From NCBI RefSeq assembly GCF_007828215.1, contig NZ_VIUE01000020.1, positions 51,009 through 115,008 on the forward strand: 64,000 bases of DNA. Reading direction: 5' to 3'. The translations under genes and the position numbers were made by a program. Every line of letters begins with the position of its first letter. The first letter of the stretch is position 1. Of the stretch, positions 63,894 to 64,000 are shown piece after piece. The DNA is from Pseudomonas sp. SJZ074. Lineage in GTDB: Bacteria; Pseudomonadota; Gammaproteobacteria; Pseudomonadales; Pseudomonadaceae. The notes beneath the pieces were generated by a model that did not search any database, was not told the origin of the DNA, and was given only the letters and a program-made list of their open reading frames with translations.

Positions 63894-64000
63894 ATGACGA
63901 AGTTACGTATCCGTCCGGCCAAGTCACCTACCAAGCCCCGCAAAGCCAAGACATGGTGTGCACTTAAATTAGTGGACACCAGTTCTAGCCTTTTAAGCGG
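63894..64000 (+). CDS. Possible basic N terminus of a gene running off the window
   Basis: An ATG at 63894 opens a frame that stays open to the end (35 codons): MTKLRIRPAKSPTKPRKAKT and on. It is rich in Lys, Arg and Pro. No ribosome site is obvious. It lies 56 bases after the palindrome at 63822. Without the rest it cannot be judged; it may be chance. Confidence 0.25.
   Translation, partial: MTKLRIRPAKSPTKPRKAKTWCALKLVDTSSSLLS

Noticed and set aside
63628..63897. An 89-codon frame after the FRG gene
   Set aside because: No ribosome site; it crosses the inverted repeat and the palindrome; the peptide has no recognisable features.
63960..64000. Possible insertion-sequence end (TTAGTGGACACCA)
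   Set aside because: It is reminiscent of IS3-type ends but too short, with no partner repeat or transposase in the window.
1..64000. CRISPR arrays
   Set aside because: No regularly spaced short direct repeats with unique spacers; the REP pairs are inverted and dispersed.

Overview
The window is chromosomal DNA of a fluorescent Pseudomonas, most likely the P. fluorescens species group. The evidence is gene order shared with P. putida and P. aeruginosa as I remember them (bioBFHCD followed by acyl-CoA dehydrogenases; pqqF-A-B-C-D-E next to davBA and an AsnC regulator), many REP-type palindromes, a GacA-controlled RsmY-like sRNA, and high-GC coding sequence. No database search was possible; names rest on motifs and remembered family sequences.

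Layout. 1-2.2 kb: end of purU and fdhA (one-carbon metabolism). 2.2-4.2 kb: a cluster of small exported or anchored proteins on the minus strand, two of whose units carry the same 16-bp dyad upstream. 4.4-6.6 kb: DUF2780 protein, PlsC/YihG-type acyltransferase, retropepsin-like protease. 6.7-10.4 kb: creBC two-component system and creD. 10.5-12.6 kb: glutathione transferase and an MFS transporter. 12.8-18.4 kb: a siderophore-uptake locus (ECF sigma, anti-sigma, TonB receptor, PepSY ferrisiderophore-reductase-like protein, 59-aa membrane protein), with a Fur-box-like site at its head. 18.5-21.9 kb: DnaQ-like exonuclease coupled to a cNMP/CBS/DUF294 protein, and a lone receiver protein. 22-25.2 kb: malate synthase G and a GcvR-like ACT protein. 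25.4-31.2 kb: rarD, srkA-like kinase, phoX, a ModE-type regulator and comF.

31.3-35.9 kb: biotin operon bioBFHCD, its promoter lying under a BirA-box-like dyad inside the 5' end of the divergent comF. 36.5-43.9 kb: three paralogous acyl-CoA dehydrogenases, the first with a consensus-like promoter abutting a PsrA-type site, interrupted by a membrane diguanylate cyclase with a perfect TGTGA-N6-TCACA Crp/Vfr site. 43.86-44.06 kb: a perfect GacA box followed by an RsmY-type sRNA of about 120 nt with eight GGA motifs. 44.2-52.3 kb: Pmp3-like peptide and the PQQ biosynthesis cluster (pqqF, A, B, C, D, E and a linked S9 peptidase). 52.3-55.6 kb: davA and davB (lysine to 5-aminovalerate) with an AsnC/Lrp regulator. 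55.6-58.1 kb: an unrecognised 825-aa membrane/propeller-like protein.

From about 58.2 kb to the end is a foreign, AT-richer island. Its left edge is a 46-bp copy of the 3' half of a tRNA-Ile(CAT) gene, as expected for tRNA-targeted integration; the intact tRNA and integrase should lie beyond base 64000. The island carries a restriction-modification system: a metal-independent PLD-type nuclease that keeps the BfiI catalytic positions H105, K107, N125 and E136, convergent with a D12-class adenine methyltransferase that is divergent from a beta-class adenine methyltransferase. Next comes an FRG-domain gene bracketed by imperfect inverted repeats. This island is the most interesting part of the window.
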